NCBI GenBank assembly: GCA_022494885.1
Contig: JAGVSM010001127.1
Location: 62,001 to 126,000, forward strand
DNA length: 64,000 nucleotides
Origin: Micrasema longulum
Lineage: Eukaryota > Arthropoda > Insecta > Trichoptera > Brachycentridae
Direction: 5' to 3'
The position numbers were made by a program, and so were the translations under genes. Positions 20,961 to 32,959 of the stretch are shown here, piece by piece. Below the pieces are notes generated by a model, which saw nothing but the letters and a program-made list of their open reading frames with translations, had not been told where the DNA came from and made no database searches. The first letter of the stretch is position 1. Every line of letters starts with the position of its first letter.

Positions 20961-21391
20961 AACATTTAGTTGTAAATATTTATGTTTTTTGTCCCCTGTT
21001 AAAAATTTTATTTGGTCTCCTTATCTCCAAAATATGTTAGAAATAATATAAAAACTGTAACGTTGTAAACAATTAACCAGTCTTGAATATCCTTTTTTAG
21101 GCAAAAGTGCTTGTTGGTTAAAATAATCAAAACGTAAAACTAAACCATAAGATTTTATTGATAATTTTATTTATAGTTTTATCAAAACCATTAACTATGG
21201 AGTTTTATCAAGAAATATCATCAAAAAACATCAATGCATGAATAATGTAATATAATGTATTTATTTTAAATACGAGTATATGTGTAAACGAAATTTTAAC
21301 ATCTAATTATACCTTATAAACCGTGTATGTACTAAAATGATTTAAAAACATTGTTCAATCTAGATGTTTATCCAGACGCTTTTAAATGACA
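20961..21391. other. AT-rich spacer
   Basis: No features recognised. Confidence 0.4.
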
Positions 21392-22197
21392 CTATCTATC
21401 AGGGGTGAACCGTGTATAGAAGCGATTATGCGCAGCGTACCATTATATTTGACTTACTATAATAATGTTTTATTGTAACTTTATTTACAGAAAAACAAAT
21501 AAATAATTAATATTTATTTTAAATCATTTCCACCATTTGTATTTTTATCCTAATATAAATAAAAAACTTAATAAAGCGCGCCCAGCGCCTTCGGTGAGCC
21601 AAAAAACTAGCCGATTATTCCAGCTTATTTTTTCATGCAAATAAGTATACTATATTTTGAATGTACTAACCCCAGTGCGGGTTTTTTCTCCTAAATAAAA
21701 CTTGCAAATTACACAAATTATTTGAAGATTTTTGATTTGGAAAACAGTATTTCAAGCATTGTTTCTTAAGGACTATTTTTCTTTGAGATGGTACTTTTGA
21801 CATAAGACCATAATTACTTTCAAGTGTCATATTTCAGGACATATAGCGCTCCATGCGGCCGTTTTTACCACTATTAATTACTAGAACAATTCGGTCAGTT
21901 GAAATTTCAATTGAATACCTAATATCGACTGAATTCATAGTGGTATTTTTTATTTATTTTTTAATGAATTATATATTAAAGTAATGGATAATATATATAT
22001 ATAATATGATATATCCCGAAGTTACATCGTTTGAGTAGATTTCATGGGTGAAAGTTGTTGTATCACACAGAACCACAGAAAAATATCAATTTATAGTATA
22101 TATTACTTACATTATATTATGTACCTCCTATGTAGGTACAAATATATGATATTATTTTATTGTTTACCTGTAAATAAAATCACTTTCTGCTATCTAA
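21392..22197. mobile_element. Non-autonomous hAT element H2, copy 1
   Basis: The element is 21400-22189 (790 bp). It starts CAGGGGTGAACC and ends, reversed, with CAGAAAGTGATT. Flanking octamers are CTATCTAT (21392-21399) and CTATCTAA (22190-22197), 7 of 8 identical, as expected for hAT. Most of its length is recognisable in reverse complement at 33899-34673. There is no transposase and no long ORF. Confidence 0.8.
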
Positions 22198-22674
22198 CTA
22201 TATAAATGTTTGTTTTAAACAAAAATCATCAGCATCCCGTATATCTTTTGGTCGTCCTTTATGCTACAGTTTTTTTTTCAGTTTCCATAATTCTTGTTTT
22301 GGGGAGTTTGGAGGCTTATTCTGTCACAATTTCGTGTTGTTTCGGTCATTCGTCATATATTCATCTCACTCTAACCTAATCAAAATATTTCGCTGTCGTT
22401 CCCTCTGATGCGATACGAATAAATTTACAAATCGAACTAGGTACAGAATAAGGCCACTGAAATCTTCCCCTTCCCTTGTAGGATAGCGATGAATTTCGTT
22501 TTTATGCAAAATATGTTTTCGGACAACAGTTTATTTTTAAATTTAAATATTAGCATTAAAGTATTTCAAATTACTTTTGGCTTTACCGAAAATATGTTGA
22601 TCACCTTATGTTATAAAAAAATGTCGTAATTTTGATCCTCAAAAACAATAATATTTCATTGAAAATATTACTTC
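22198..22674. other. AT-rich spacer
   Basis: No features recognised. Confidence 0.4.
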
Positions 22675-23112
22675 TTCTTGCGGTGCCTTGTCGGTCTCTC
22701 CGACGTTGACGATCACTACGACGAAAACATCTTGGTTCTGTGGTACTCTAATTTTCCGCAGCCAGGACAACTGCTTATTGAATGTACTCGTTATAGTGGT
22801 TCCTGGGAAAAGATAATCACAGTAGTTTCCCGTTGCCTTCTCTGATGGATTTTTCTGTCGGGTTTACATTCCCCTAGCTGGTTGGTTTAGGTTTTCAGAC
22901 GCCAGAAACTTGCCTTTTATCCTCTCGTTATCTGCTGTGATCACACTGTTATTAGTGTGATCCCATTGCCCAGGGTTTACGACGTGGACGCTAACGAGTT
23001 GGACTAGTCAGTAATGTTGCCGGTGGGATGGAACTGGGCGTTCACACCATTTTGTCGAATCACGCCCTCCAGCAAGATGTGACTCTCTGCGACCCTACTG
23101 ACAGTTTGAACT
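22675..23112 (-). repeat. GC-rich island, probable LINE noncoding region
   Basis: Composition is clearly richer in GC than the surroundings. Read on the minus strand it contains GGCAACGGGAAACTAC-type sequence and ends CACCGCAAGAAGAAG. I associate this style with the non-coding regions of RTE-like elements in insects. It includes a perfect 9-bp hairpin (GATCACACT/AGTGTGATC) at 22939-22962. No ORF survives. Confidence 0.4.
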
Positions 23113-26100
23113 CCAAAAATATTTAATAAACTCTTTTAAAAATAAGCTGCTTAAATTGATCTTAATAGATAAATAATACTTTAGTTGTAATAAATATTTG
23201 GAACATGAAACAGAGTAAATTAACGTGTAAATAGTGTAAGTACTAAGCACCATAACTAACTATATATTTTTAGCTTATTTTTTCTAAATATATCATTTTA
23301 AATTTTTAAAATTAAATTTTTACTACTATTATTATTATTATTGATTTATTTTATTTTATTGGTAATACTGTAACAAATTGCAAGTAGCAACAAGTCCGTC
23401 TTTTAGTCATGCATACCTTTGTTTTATTGTTTCGTAGTTATAATAATTGTATAAACTAGTTAATAAACATTTATTTTTATGACTTTGATTATTATTATTA
23501 TTTATAATTATATTCTCGAAATCATTCCTTTATTCAAATGATGTAAATGTCAAGTCATCAAGTGATCAGTTATATTTTATGGCAGTAATTTTCCGAACCA
23601 ATGAAATTTTAGTGAGCAGCCAAAACCTAATAGGAAATATTAGCTCATGTGAGCTTGCAAATCACGACTCAATATCTTATGTAAGTACCTAACCTACCGC
23701 TTTTTAAGTACTTCCGATTGAATACTTTGCCTTGAAATTTTTTGGCTCGTTTCCTAATTGTTCTATTTATTTTTTTGTTGATTTATGTAAATGAATAGTT
23801 TGTTTTATCTTGAATTCAATGAAAAGTCTGTTTTGATCAAATGGTTAAGGATTTAGCTTTTATGTACACTTAGCGAAACATCCATCATCATCATCAAACT
23901 CTTATCCGCACCCGGTGGAGCATAAGGTACTGCATCAGTTAAATAAATTCTTTTCAAATATGTTCTCCGTCGTCTGTTTTTTCATCTTTATTAAAAAACA
24001 TTATTTTTTTATGTCAGATTTCATATTTTTCTTGCCAGCATTTTGTAGAGAAAAACTTGCTTACTTAACTAATTTATAAACGGTTAGGGGTAAAATTTGC
24101 TCTTTGTCACAGAAAATAATTGCAACCAATCTTTCTGATTTAGTCTGTGGCGAACGCATATACCAATGACATTTTTTCTTTACATTCTTCCGTGACAGAA
24201 TGGACGGTTGCAGATAGTACTCTTTGGTAAAGGGGACTACATTCGCTCCCCTAGTTTTTGTATGTTCAATGGAGCATTTTTTTAAATTTAGTTATAAATG
24301 GCAACATGTTTATTTTATTGCGCGTCCATGTAGCTAAAGAATTATTATTTTTTCCGTTATTAAAAAGTATTTTCAGCAATTTTTGAGTGCCAATCTTCAC
24401 TTACTGATTTTACTTAATTGATTTTCAAAATAAAATGTCATTTGTGAAATTTACAAAATGGTCTATTGAACATATAAAAACTAGGTTAGTGCATTGTGTT
24501 TTAAATTATTTTAATTTATGCCAATCCAATGTCTAGACATTTCCGTAATCTTCGATTGAAATCCGCAATCCCTTTTTTTTAACCTATACTTATCTATACA
24601 CTATTTATTAAATCATGTATCTTGACGTGGTGACAATAATGTCACAGCACCAGTGTTACGTTTCGTATTCAAATTGAGGCAATATTAATGGATCAAGGGT
24701 CAAACTTAATCATATTGTAATCCATAAATTAATTATTACACAAAATGCAACAAAAATGGATTTTGTCTAACTGGGAATGTAACGAATCAAGAAACTGTCA
24801 TGTTCGTGAAATGTTGTCCTCTTTCTAGAACCTTTTTATGCGATAAGGTTGTAGCTTTTAATGGGAGTATCAATCAACTGGACCTGATGACAAGTCCAAC
24901 CAGATGACCCATGACTTCAGATGGAACACTCCAGATCATTGAAGCATCCGGCGAATACGATATTTTTCTAGACTCAGATTTCATCGCGTTACCATTTTTT
25001 TATTTATACAAGATTTCGGTTAAACTAGTAATTAAGAGTATTTTTAACCAAAAAGTACTTAAGTTATCTATTAAATGGATTTTTTAATCAGGTAGAAACG
25101 TTTAATTCACTAATGCTACAGTAAATTAATTACTTTGCTGTGTGGACCGATGTTTTTATTCTAAATATTTTTTCTCCAATTTATTTCATATATTGATGAA
25201 ATTATCTTCGAGCCCATTTGGACCTGACATTTTCTAGCGCTGTAGACTGGCCGGTGGTAATTGTTTTTTTCTAATGGAGGATCGCGGGTTTGAGAAGACA
25301 ATTTTGCTTAAACTCTTTAAAATTTTTATTGAATTTTTATTTATCGATCCTCCCCAAACAAATCGTTGCAACACATATACATGTGTTGTAATATTTGTTA
25401 TCAAAGACGTCAAATAGTTTGTTATAATGCCACTAAATAGCAAAATAATAACTCTCCTGTAATATACATAGGCCAAAATATTTCCAAATACACTGGCTCA
25501 TGTAGATCCAAGCCACAGATATATCGTCGGTATACTGGTAAAAAAACTTATAATTGCATTATTGGCCATACTGAAAAAAAACTATTTGAATGATTGACTC
25601 CACACAAGTCTATCCAACATATTTTGGACATCATGCATATTCATAAAACAATTTTAGGTCCTTTAAATTGATGGGATTTCGACAAAAATATCAGGTAAAA
25701 AGAATTAATGTTTTTTTGCCAGAAAACATTTAAACTAAAAATAAAAAATATCTGTTGTTGTACATGCTAACAAAGAGGATTGAATCAGTTGATAAAGCTC
25801 AAAAAATGAAATATTACTGCATTATTTACTTGTTTTCTCTAATTATGTCATTTAGGGGGTTTTATCAGTATAATGACGATATACTATAAATGATCTTTAT
25901 TTACATTTTAATTTGCTTAAAATTTGTGTTGTAAAACTATTTGGTATGCTAATTGTTCATTATTATTTATGTAAACGATAAAATAATTACCATTTTATTG
26001 AAACTTTAGATAGTACAGTTTGAAATTCAGCCGTCAGACGCCAGCTATGAAACATTATATTAATAATATTAGTTTTGGGAAGGAAGTAACGAAATCTACG

Positions 26101-26299
26101 TTTTATATCTATGCTCACTGACATATAATAAGTAGTGACTTTATTCCAGTTCTAAATACATCTTAGATACAGCAACGAGGAAGTTCAGTGCTACGGGAAG
26201 TTAAATAAAAAAATGTTTTCTTACGCGCGGTAAAAATCAGACCAGTTTATTGTACTGCGAAGTTGTTTAAGAGTTTCAATAAATATGAATAAATTGTAA
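23113..26299. other. Long AT-rich region with minor repeats
   Basis: Contains a short ATT-type microsatellite (23322-23345) and a possible small exon ending in a strong donor (about 23564-23678, TTAT/GTAAGT). A CAT-repeat LINE-end patch lies at 23882-23945. A dispersed block TTGTTATCAAAGACGTCAAA near 25398 is shared with 10.65 kb. I see no convincing gene. Confidence 0.4.
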
Positions 26300-26309
26300 A
26301 TATCATCAT

Positions 26310-26720
26310 CAACAATCTCGACAACCCTAGGGTTGGGCCAAGGCCCACCTAGGTGAGACTTGGCCAAATCCAAAGTCTCCTCCACTCTTGCCGGTCTGCT
26401 GCCCTACCTCTCCAGTTCTTTACTTCCAACATTGTTGTATCTGCACTGATACAGTTCACCCATCGCATTTTGGGCCTTCTTGGTCTTCGTCGTCCTTGTG
26501 GCACAGAGAGAGTTAGGCGTTTTACAGGATTTTCGTTGTATATTCTAATTATATGGCCAGCTCACCTCAACCGCCCCACCTTAATGGATTGATAACATCG
26601 GACGTTCCGTAGATTTCATATAGCTCGCTATTGTAGCGACGACGGCAATGGTTGTTTTCTCTCTCAGGGTTAAAGACAACTCTGAAGATTCTTCTTTCGA
26701 AAGCTCTTCTCTTTTTACGA
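26310..26720 (-). pseudogene. RTE-like LINE ORF2 C-terminal relic
   Basis: The minus-strand translation reads FERRIFRVVFNPERENNH, then RRRYNSELYEIYG, then (after frame changes) a RLRWAGHIIRM-like block and GRRRPRRPKMRW, then a W(R)..AADRQEWRRL end. This is the standard order at the end of RTE-type ORF2. At least three breaks separate the blocks. It ends near 26310 with an antisense CATCATC patch upstream. Confidence 0.7.
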
Positions 26721-27288
26721 AAGGTTCGTGTGAACAATAATTAATTTGTTAATGCATTGTCATGTGTTGTAATAAACGTCCGGTTTCCGGGTAGCCTTTT
26801 TTTTCAACTTTCAGTGTATTTTGACGGTTACGGGATTTTACTTTTAAATGTCAGCTCAACTCATTGGCAACACCTCGTGACGTCACGGAATGAGTAATTT
26901 TAAAATTACAAAACATGAAAATATAGCGATGATAATATGTTAAACATTTTTTTTGGTTTCTTTTATTCTCTATTTACAAATTCAAAAAATGAAAATAAAC
27001 CTCTGAACTTTATCATCATTGGGTTGCGCTTTATAATAATAAAAAAATAAGAAGCATGTTGATATTATAACGATGCACATTGCACATGCAATCATTCCTT
27101 TGTGAAAAAATATGTAACATTCCTAAATTAATACTTATTTATGTTTGATTCCTTAAATCAAAGATATGATACTTGTCGGCAGATGTCGGTGTTGTAATAA
27201 TATAACTAATGTGTTTGATGTATAGTTATTCGATGATATTTAATAATCACTGTTAAAATAAAATTGATAAAATTTATTACTTAAGTAT
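26721..27288. other. AT-rich spacer with a TGACGTCA site
   Basis: Contains a perfect TGACGTCA palindrome at 26878-26885 in a slightly GC-richer patch. No gene recognised. Confidence 0.4.
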
Positions 27289-27345
27289 ACCTTGATAAAG
27301 AAGCTTGTGTAGCGTTGAAACTGGCATGTAGAAAAAATAATTTGT
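27280..27345 (+). repeat. Hairpin repeat family 2
   Basis: TATACCTTGATAAAGAAGCT, then a GTGTAGC segment, then GTTGAAACTGGCATG. Diverged copy. Better ones are at 52255-52320 and, inverted, 30900-30975. Confidence 0.45.
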
Positions 27346-27927
27346 TATTTTTTAAAAAGTATTTCATTCAAAAACCTGGTTTTTATTGATTCTCGATGAA
27401 GCTCAAACAATAATTCTTTTTTTTCATCTATTGATATATTTAACATACCCCTTTTTTGTTATAAAGTAAATTTAGATTTATTCTATCTAGTCACAATACG
27501 CTCCCATTTGCTTTTTAATACACCTGGGCCGCGATTGTGAACAGCTGTCCTCATCGGTAAATACTGAGACGGTATAAACTAATATCGATATTTATGAACA
27601 AAAGTGTGTTTATTTGTATGAAAATTCTAAATATCTTCGTCGGTAACCGGTAATTGAACATGTTTAGTTTTTCGTACAAAAAACTTCATCTTACTTTGTA
27701 GATAAAATTGAAGATAAATTTTAACTTCCCGTTAAAATTCGTACCCTGAACACTTACTCCTACACAAATACACACAACACAAACACACCTATACACTTAC
27801 TCACATACAAATACACACAAACACAACCTTTTGTTGTACCAAATTTTAAAATGTATATTTTTTATTTAGAAACTTCCCTGGTCTGCATTTAAACCTTATC
27901 TTAATTATGTCATTTAATCATTGTAGA
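27346..27927. other. AT-rich spacer
   Basis: Contains ACACAAACAC-type low-complexity sequence at 27760-27830. The end of this stretch is a plausible polypyrimidine and acceptor region (AG at 27926-27927). Confidence 0.35.
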
Positions 27928-28161
27928 CTGTATGTTCCTGTAAAATACACAAATAAAATATTTTGCGTCTCTCCGGGTTTTACCCTAATTAAAGCAATAG
28001 GGCTACGTCTGATCACGACAGAAGTCTGTTATATAATGAAAACACCGAAGGAAATTACCTATGAACCAAAATATTCGGCGCTTATAAAGTGTAGATTATT
28101 CAATATTATGGCAATTTGTATAATCCTTCTTCTTGTTATCTTAATTCTCTATAATGAGTGA
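27928..28161 (+). CDS. Candidate terminal exon with C-terminal membrane segment
   Basis: An open frame extends to TGA at 28159-28161. The 84-codon ORF starting at 27907 would include the candidate acceptor, so I infer coding from about 27928. The translation has mixed composition (a PGFTLIKAIGLRLITTEVC stretch) and ends with a strongly hydrophobic helix, MAICIILLLVILILY, then NE. CG dinucleotides are more frequent than in the flanks, and an AATAAA lies at about 28222. These features fit the last exon of a small or tail-anchored membrane protein. I recognise no family and no upstream exon. It could also be a chance ORF. Confidence 0.3.
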   Translation: MYVPVKYTNKIFCVSPGFTLIKAIGLRLITTEVCYIMKTPKEITYEPKYSALIKCRLFNIMAICIILLLVILILYNE

Positions 28162-30829
28162 ATAATCTCAAAACTAGCAATTCAAAGGTATTAAATGTGT
28201 TCGTATTTCGAAATCACACTAAAATAAAAGAATCCAATTAATTAAGATGTATTGCGTCATCAGTACACTGATCAATCTTCATTCTTGTTTTGAAGGTATG
28301 TTGTGCAATAAATAATGTGTTTTAATATAAAAACGCTTTTATCTTAGTTAGCAGATGACAAGTGATCAATCTTATGATTAAGATAGCTGTTCTAGGTTTT
28401 AAAATAACGAAAGTTATTTATTTATTTACTATTTACTGACTCGGGAGTTTATCACGTTTGGTGCTTTACAAAGTATTTTGAATAAGTAAATACATGGATC
28501 AGTTTTTGTTGTTATTTGAACTAGGTAATAATATTTACCCTGGCACTACACAGCAATATTCTATGAGTATTGCTCCTGAATTGGCACCTGAAGCGTAAGA
28601 CTGATCGAGATTCCCGCATTTAATACGTCAATTTAGTATCTATTACCGAGAGCGAATGGGGGAATGATGACGTTAATGACAATTTATTTCATTACAGCTT
28701 AGGTATAATTTGATACCATATATTTTTGAACTCGTGTTTTTTTCTTTCCTACATGCAGACCATGTCTTAAAATAGATTCTATGAACATCTATGCAATGTT
28801 TGTATTAAAATTTTGTTATTAGTGGCATGTGTTTGTCAAAATGGCTTGATTCACATTATTCAAATTATTAAATTATTGCGCAGTTACACCAGGACTACTA
28901 ATAGCAGCTTTTTGATCGTGTTTTGTTTTATAAAATATTCAAATTTTGTAGCTGGCGTGTTGGTTTTGTTTATGTTTAATAAAATAAAGTTTCTTACATT
29001 TAATTCATGGGTTCGTTTGGTTTACTAACTCGTTTGACAACTTCCATAAATGCGTAGTTTGGCCAGAGGTCTTTAATAGGAGAAGGTCGACGATTGATTT
29101 CTGAAGATTACACAATGTACCATATAGTTATATAGGCATATCATTACAAATTCTTACGGATATCATCCTTTCCCTTACTGCGCTAAAAAAATCCACGCGT
29201 TTCGGTGCTGTGTAGTCAATACACATTAAAAAATTAGATATTTAAAAACAGAAAAAAAATCATATTCATTGGCAATTGCTTCGATCAACTTTATTTGATT
29301 GATTGATTGATTTGGTGTTTATTTTATAGAACTTCATATTTAAACTTATGATTTGAGAAATCAAACACTGATTTGAGTCTACTACTGAACTCTGTAATTT
29401 ATTTTTCTAAATATAAAAACAAAAATTTCGTGACAATTGTTCCGCCTTGTTAGGGAATTTTCAAATGAATGTGAAGATTATATGGATTGAATTTCCTTAT
29501 ATAGTTTTATAATTCAAGAAACGTTAGTAAAAAATAAATATAATCTTATGAACTATATGAACATGAGCATTAATCATAATTATTATAGCATGAATTATTA
29601 TAGCATATTATAGCATGAACATTAATCATAATTGTGGGAAAAACCAATAGTTAAGGGCAAGGCTAAGTGTTTAATAGGTAATAGGGAATTCAGGTATTTA
29701 TATTTGAATTTCGGAAAAATTTATAACACAAAAAGTATATATTGTGTTTTAAATGTTTAAATGTATGGTAAAATAATTAATGAAGATTTGTATTTTTATA
29801 TCTTTGGATAATAGTTGTGGAAAATATAACAATAATATTAAAATATAACAATAATACAATAATATTATACTCTTTATAATTTTAATGCATTATTGAAATA
29901 TACTTGGAGTATATAAGAAATATACTATATTTAGAGTCAAAAGTTATTATATTTGAAATATAATAACTAAAAACTTGAAACAACCATTTTTTAACGCGCA
30001 CAGCACGAGCAAACGGTCTACCCTTAGCGGTCCTCCAAGAGCAACTGATTGTTTAATGGCAGTGGTATAGGCTGGCCTACATTATGCTTAAAATCATATA
30101 TTTTCCTCGTTAATATATCTATAGTATCAAAAGTGAGACGTAAATAGTATTTGAGACAATCGTATGTTCGGTATTAATTTACTACATCGCCGCGACAATG
30201 GGATACATCGGTATGTTTTTGATTATATTGGTTATTTACCTTAATTTGCTGATAAAATTATTTTCTTGTGCTCAATAAGAACGTGAGGTCAGTGTAGCGA
30301 TTTCGCTATTAGAACGTATAGGCCAGTGTGTAGAGTATCCTTAATTTGTACACTTCATACACGTATATCCATATATTAAATATTTTTTTAAATAATAGTA
30401 TCGTTACCAGTCTAACCAAGGTCAATACGTCAATACTACGAACGGCATATTTTTTACGTTTACCCACTAAAAACACAGTAAAAGTACTTAAGTAATATCA
30501 TCAAATTAGACGAGTTTTAACAGAAACAGAAAGAGTTTTTGCACAATGTTTGTCTTTCTTCAATAGTAATTAATTCCTTTGGCTCCCTTTGACCAACATA
30601 ATGAAGAAACAAAGTCAGCACTCTATCTCTTATCCTATTTATATTGTCAGATCTTTTGAAATATAAATATTTTATTTATATAATGAAAGACTTTATCAGG
30701 GGCCTACTTACATTTATTTTCAAGCACAACTATGTTAATATATATATTTTTAAAGCCTTTCCATCAACTTTCTACCTACACATGAATGAAGGTGGAAAGA
30801 TCTGTTCTTTCCAAAACTAAATAGAAGTA
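28162..30829. other. AT-rich region with SINE tail and local tandem repeats
   Basis: Bases 28525-28605 match the tail of SINE B (TTGGCACCTGAAGCGTAAGA). Bases 29575-29635 are a local duplication (CATTAATCATAATT twice, with a TTATAGCAT unit repeated). Bases 29818-29865 repeat AAAATATAACAATAATA. No gene seen. Confidence 0.4.
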
Positions 30830-31075
30830 TAAAGTTTATATTTGAATTGCTTTCTCGTTTGTGATTATTAATTAATATAAAATTAATAAAACAACTTTGT
30901 TTTTACCACTATTTTTTTTTTCCACCTACCGATTTCAAAGCAAACAAGCTTCTTTATCAAGGTACACGTAACTAATGAATTGATTCCTAATTTATTTTTA
31001 TCATGTTCACTTAATACTACACGGGGATCACTCGCCTTATTACCAAGAATTAATTTTTTCAACTTGTTCATGTTA
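30830..31075 (-). repeat. Hairpin repeat family 2 with flanking sequence
   Basis: On the minus strand: CGTGTACCTTGATAAAGAAG, CTTGTTTGCTTT, then GAAATCGGTAGGTGG. A 62-codon ORF (30883-31071) overlaps it. The 3' flank AACAAAGTTGTTTTATTAAT and a TATAAACTTTATA block recur at 36030-36120, so the repeat is longer than the hairpin. Confidence 0.5.
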
Positions 31076-31909
31076 TTTCACAATTTTGATTCCGATTTAA
31101 TTAATAATGGTAATAGATTTATGTTTTTTTTTTTTTTTTTATTAAATTGAAAACATATTATACATAATTATATACAATATTCCCAAGGAGTTTTTAAAAA
31201 AAAAAACTCATTTAGGGACATACAGATACCAAATTTATTTAAAGACGTTTTTAAATTTTAAACTATAATATTATTTACAAAAGCAGAAAAATTAAAATTA
31301 TGATATACTACAAATTAAAAAGGGTATGAAAAATACTTGAAAATAACAAAATTAACAGAATACTAGGCATGGAAATAAATTCAAAATAATGTTTACATTA
31401 TGCAATCTGGGAAAGAAAATTGAAAAAGTTTAAAAATTACAAGTATGTATATATACATACTGAACTAGTACAAAATAAAATCATTTTTTTTAATTAACAA
31501 AATATGCGCACACCCAATACAGGTTAATTTTTTTTAACGTATTGAAATTATGTATACAAGCCAAAAAAAGTACATAAAAAAAAAAAAACACAAATAACAT
31601 AAAGGAATAAAAAAGTTATTTATTCGTTGAATAGTAATTTTTAAAAAAGAAGATCAGTTATACATTTCATATTAATGTATATTTATGATACAGAACGAGA
31701 AATAAATTAAGAAAAACAAAGAAACAAACAAAGTTATATGGCGTTCTATTCTCTGGGTAGAGAGAATAGAAGGGCAAATAACTCTGTTTTTGCATAAATA
31801 CATCGCTTCCTCTGCATTCATACATCTTCTCACGCACTCTCGTCGATTATTCCAACTTTCGCCATGGCATCAAATAATTGTTGAATTGGGCATGATGGTC
31901 ACGCTCATG
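31076..31909. other. AT-rich spacer
   Basis: T-tract at 31123-31140 and A-tracts elsewhere. No coding or repeat assignment. Confidence 0.4.
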
Positions 31910-32190
31910 TTAAAATAAAATAGGATAAGATTCATTGGTTAATTATACCTTGATACAGAAGCGGGTTGTGGTCCCCCGGCCAGTTTCTCGGACTCACGGC
32001 TTAAAGGTCCGTGGTTCGAATCCCACTTTACCCCAACTTGATTCCCAATTTCAGCTTTTCTCAGTTATTTACAACTCGTTGATAATGGCTCTCAAAATGT
32101 AACATTTGCGTAAATCAAAAATTTAAATTAGCTTTTATATCTTTGAAATCGCTCGGTAGAAAACCAAAAAAAAACAAATTTAGTTTATAT
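31910..32190 (+). repeat. Hairpin family 2 copy interrupted by SINE family C
   Basis: The first half of the hairpin motif (TATACCTTGATACAGAAGC, ending about 31961) and a second half (TTTGAAATCGCTCGGTAG near 32142-32159) are separated by a SINE of about 180 bp. The SINE head is GGGTTGTGGTCCCCCGGCC, its box B is GTGGTTCGAATCCCAC near 32012, and its tail block is TTACAACTCGTTGATAATGG. This is a nested insertion, so the hairpin copy is the older. Confidence 0.55.
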
Positions 32191-32784
32191 TTATTTTATT
32201 ATATTGAATAACCACAAAGTAAGTTCTTCAAATATGTAAATAAATGTTTGTTTCTATTTTTTTATATAAAAATGCAATTTTATATAAAATATGTTACCTA
32301 TAGTTTATTTAACCAGTGGGTAATACTTTAAAAATTTACGCCTAACAAGCTGTAGTAAAAGATTACAGCATAAATTTATGCTGAATCTGTAAATTTATGG
32401 TTTGATAAGCACGTTATCTCGTTTTTAAGTTTAAAACTGGCCCTTTTAAAAAGTTTCTTACTTTAAAAAGTAACGAAAGTGCTTGAATTACACCACGGAT
32501 AAAACTTTTCGGTCTATTTTTTTAGAGCTTATATTTGACTTACCACAATCGCGTTCCTTGAATTTATAAACATAAATGCTTAACGTGGTTCTCAAGTTAA
32601 AATTAAGAAATATTTGCAATCTAATTTTATTTCATAAAAATTTGGAGCTGGTGGAGTTTGGATTTTGTAACAGACAAATATCCTTCGCACAAGAGAATCG
32701 ATCGATTCCCAATGAGTTCACAACAATTGTTATACTTACTTAATGTTATTGAATATTTGTATATTATTTTATTTATTTATTTAT
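32191..32784. other. AT-rich spacer
   Basis: No gene. The last part (TTAATGTTATTGAATATTTG, about 32740) is the flank of hairpin family 1 into which a SINE A has inserted. Confidence 0.4.
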
Positions 32785-32955
32785 TATTGCACCACAACAG
32801 GCCAGGAAGCCCAATCACAGTGGTGAATTACATCACAAAACACCCAGGCTTAAGAAAAATTACATTTTAATGTTTGTGTTCTCATCGGGAATCGAACCCG
32901 GAACCTTTCGTATGTGAGTCAAGTGTCTTGACCACTACACCACGGAGGCCACCGA
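32785..32955 (-). repeat. tRNA-derived SINE family A, near full length
   Basis: Read on the minus strand it starts GGCCTCCGTGGTGTAGTGGT (box A). Box B is GGTTCGATTCCC, the body includes a GTGTTTTGTGATG block, and it ends GGCCTGTTGTGGTGC with an ATAAATAAAT tail at its plus-strand left edge. The pol III boxes are well preserved. The acceptor stem does not close as a tRNA. Confidence 0.8.
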
Positions 32956-32959
32956 TCGA

